A stretch of DNA of 5,803 nucleotides from a bacterium (GTDB lineage Bacteria; CG2-30-53-67; CG2-30-70-394): the NCBI GenBank assembly GCA_024278555.1, contig JAJRSX010000141.1, positions 1-5,803 on the forward strand, written 5' to 3'. Below are positions 5,771 through 5,803 of the stretch, piece after piece. Every line of letters begins with the position of its first letter. Positions within the stretch are counted from its first letter, which is position 1. Position numbers and translations under genes: made by a program. The notes below the pieces were generated by a model. It did not search any database and had not been told where the DNA came from. It saw only the letters and a program-made list of their open reading frames with translations.

Positions 5771-5803
5771 ATGGGTGGGTGGGCCGTACCCCTCCTCGCC
5801 CTC
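5771..5803 (+). CDS. Probable start of a further gene (3' partial)
   Basis: An ATG follows the previous stop after 3 nt and opens a frame to the window end, beginning MGGWAVPLLAL. GAGG at 5756-5759 could serve as ribosome binding site, though 11 nt is a long spacer. The hydrophobic beginning suggests a signal peptide or membrane helix, which would suit the operon. Only 11 codons are visible, so no family can be named. Confidence 0.45.
   Translation, partial: MGGWAVPLLAL

Overview
The window is very GC-rich (about three quarters G+C by eye, with third codon positions almost always G or C). All genes lie on the plus strand. The lineage cannot be fixed from the sequence. A Planctomycetota-like bacterium fits best: secreted squalene-cyclase-repeat proteins and this form of inositol-phosphate synthase are familiar there. 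Another high-GC group such as Myxococcota remains possible.

Layout. (1) Positions 2-2397 hold a two-component system. It consists of the cytoplasmic part of a membrane histidine kinase (5' end outside the window) and, overlapping it by ATGA, an NtrC-family response regulator with intact Walker A, GAFTGA, Walker B and a C-terminal Fis-type helix-turn-helix. (2) Positions 2398-2745 are a 348-bp gap without a convincing gene, but rich in signals. They include GTGG/CCAC palindromes, a near-consensus sigma-54 promoter (TGGCCCG-N4-TTGCA, 2499-2514), and a leader of about 220 nt containing a very stable inverted repeat (2603-2657) plus a hairpin just before the ribosome binding site. (3) Positions 2746-5767 are a tight three-gene operon: myo-inositol-1-phosphate synthase (ino1), a small multi-pass membrane protein of unknown family, and a secreted protein made of squalene-cyclase/prenyltransferase-type alpha-alpha repeats. 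A further gene probably begins at 5771.

Working model (inference). The kinase senses a signal outside the cytoplasm and phosphorylates the regulator. The regulator binds the palindromes about 90-140 bp upstream of the predicted start and activates RNA polymerase-sigma-54 at 2499-2514, switching on an inositol-phosphate/envelope operon. The structured leader may add a second layer of control. The least ordinary part of the window is this regulatory gap: a sigma-54 activator next to its probable target promoter, in front of ino1, with a long structured leader. No CRISPR array, tRNA, rRNA, insertion sequence or clear intrinsic terminator was found.
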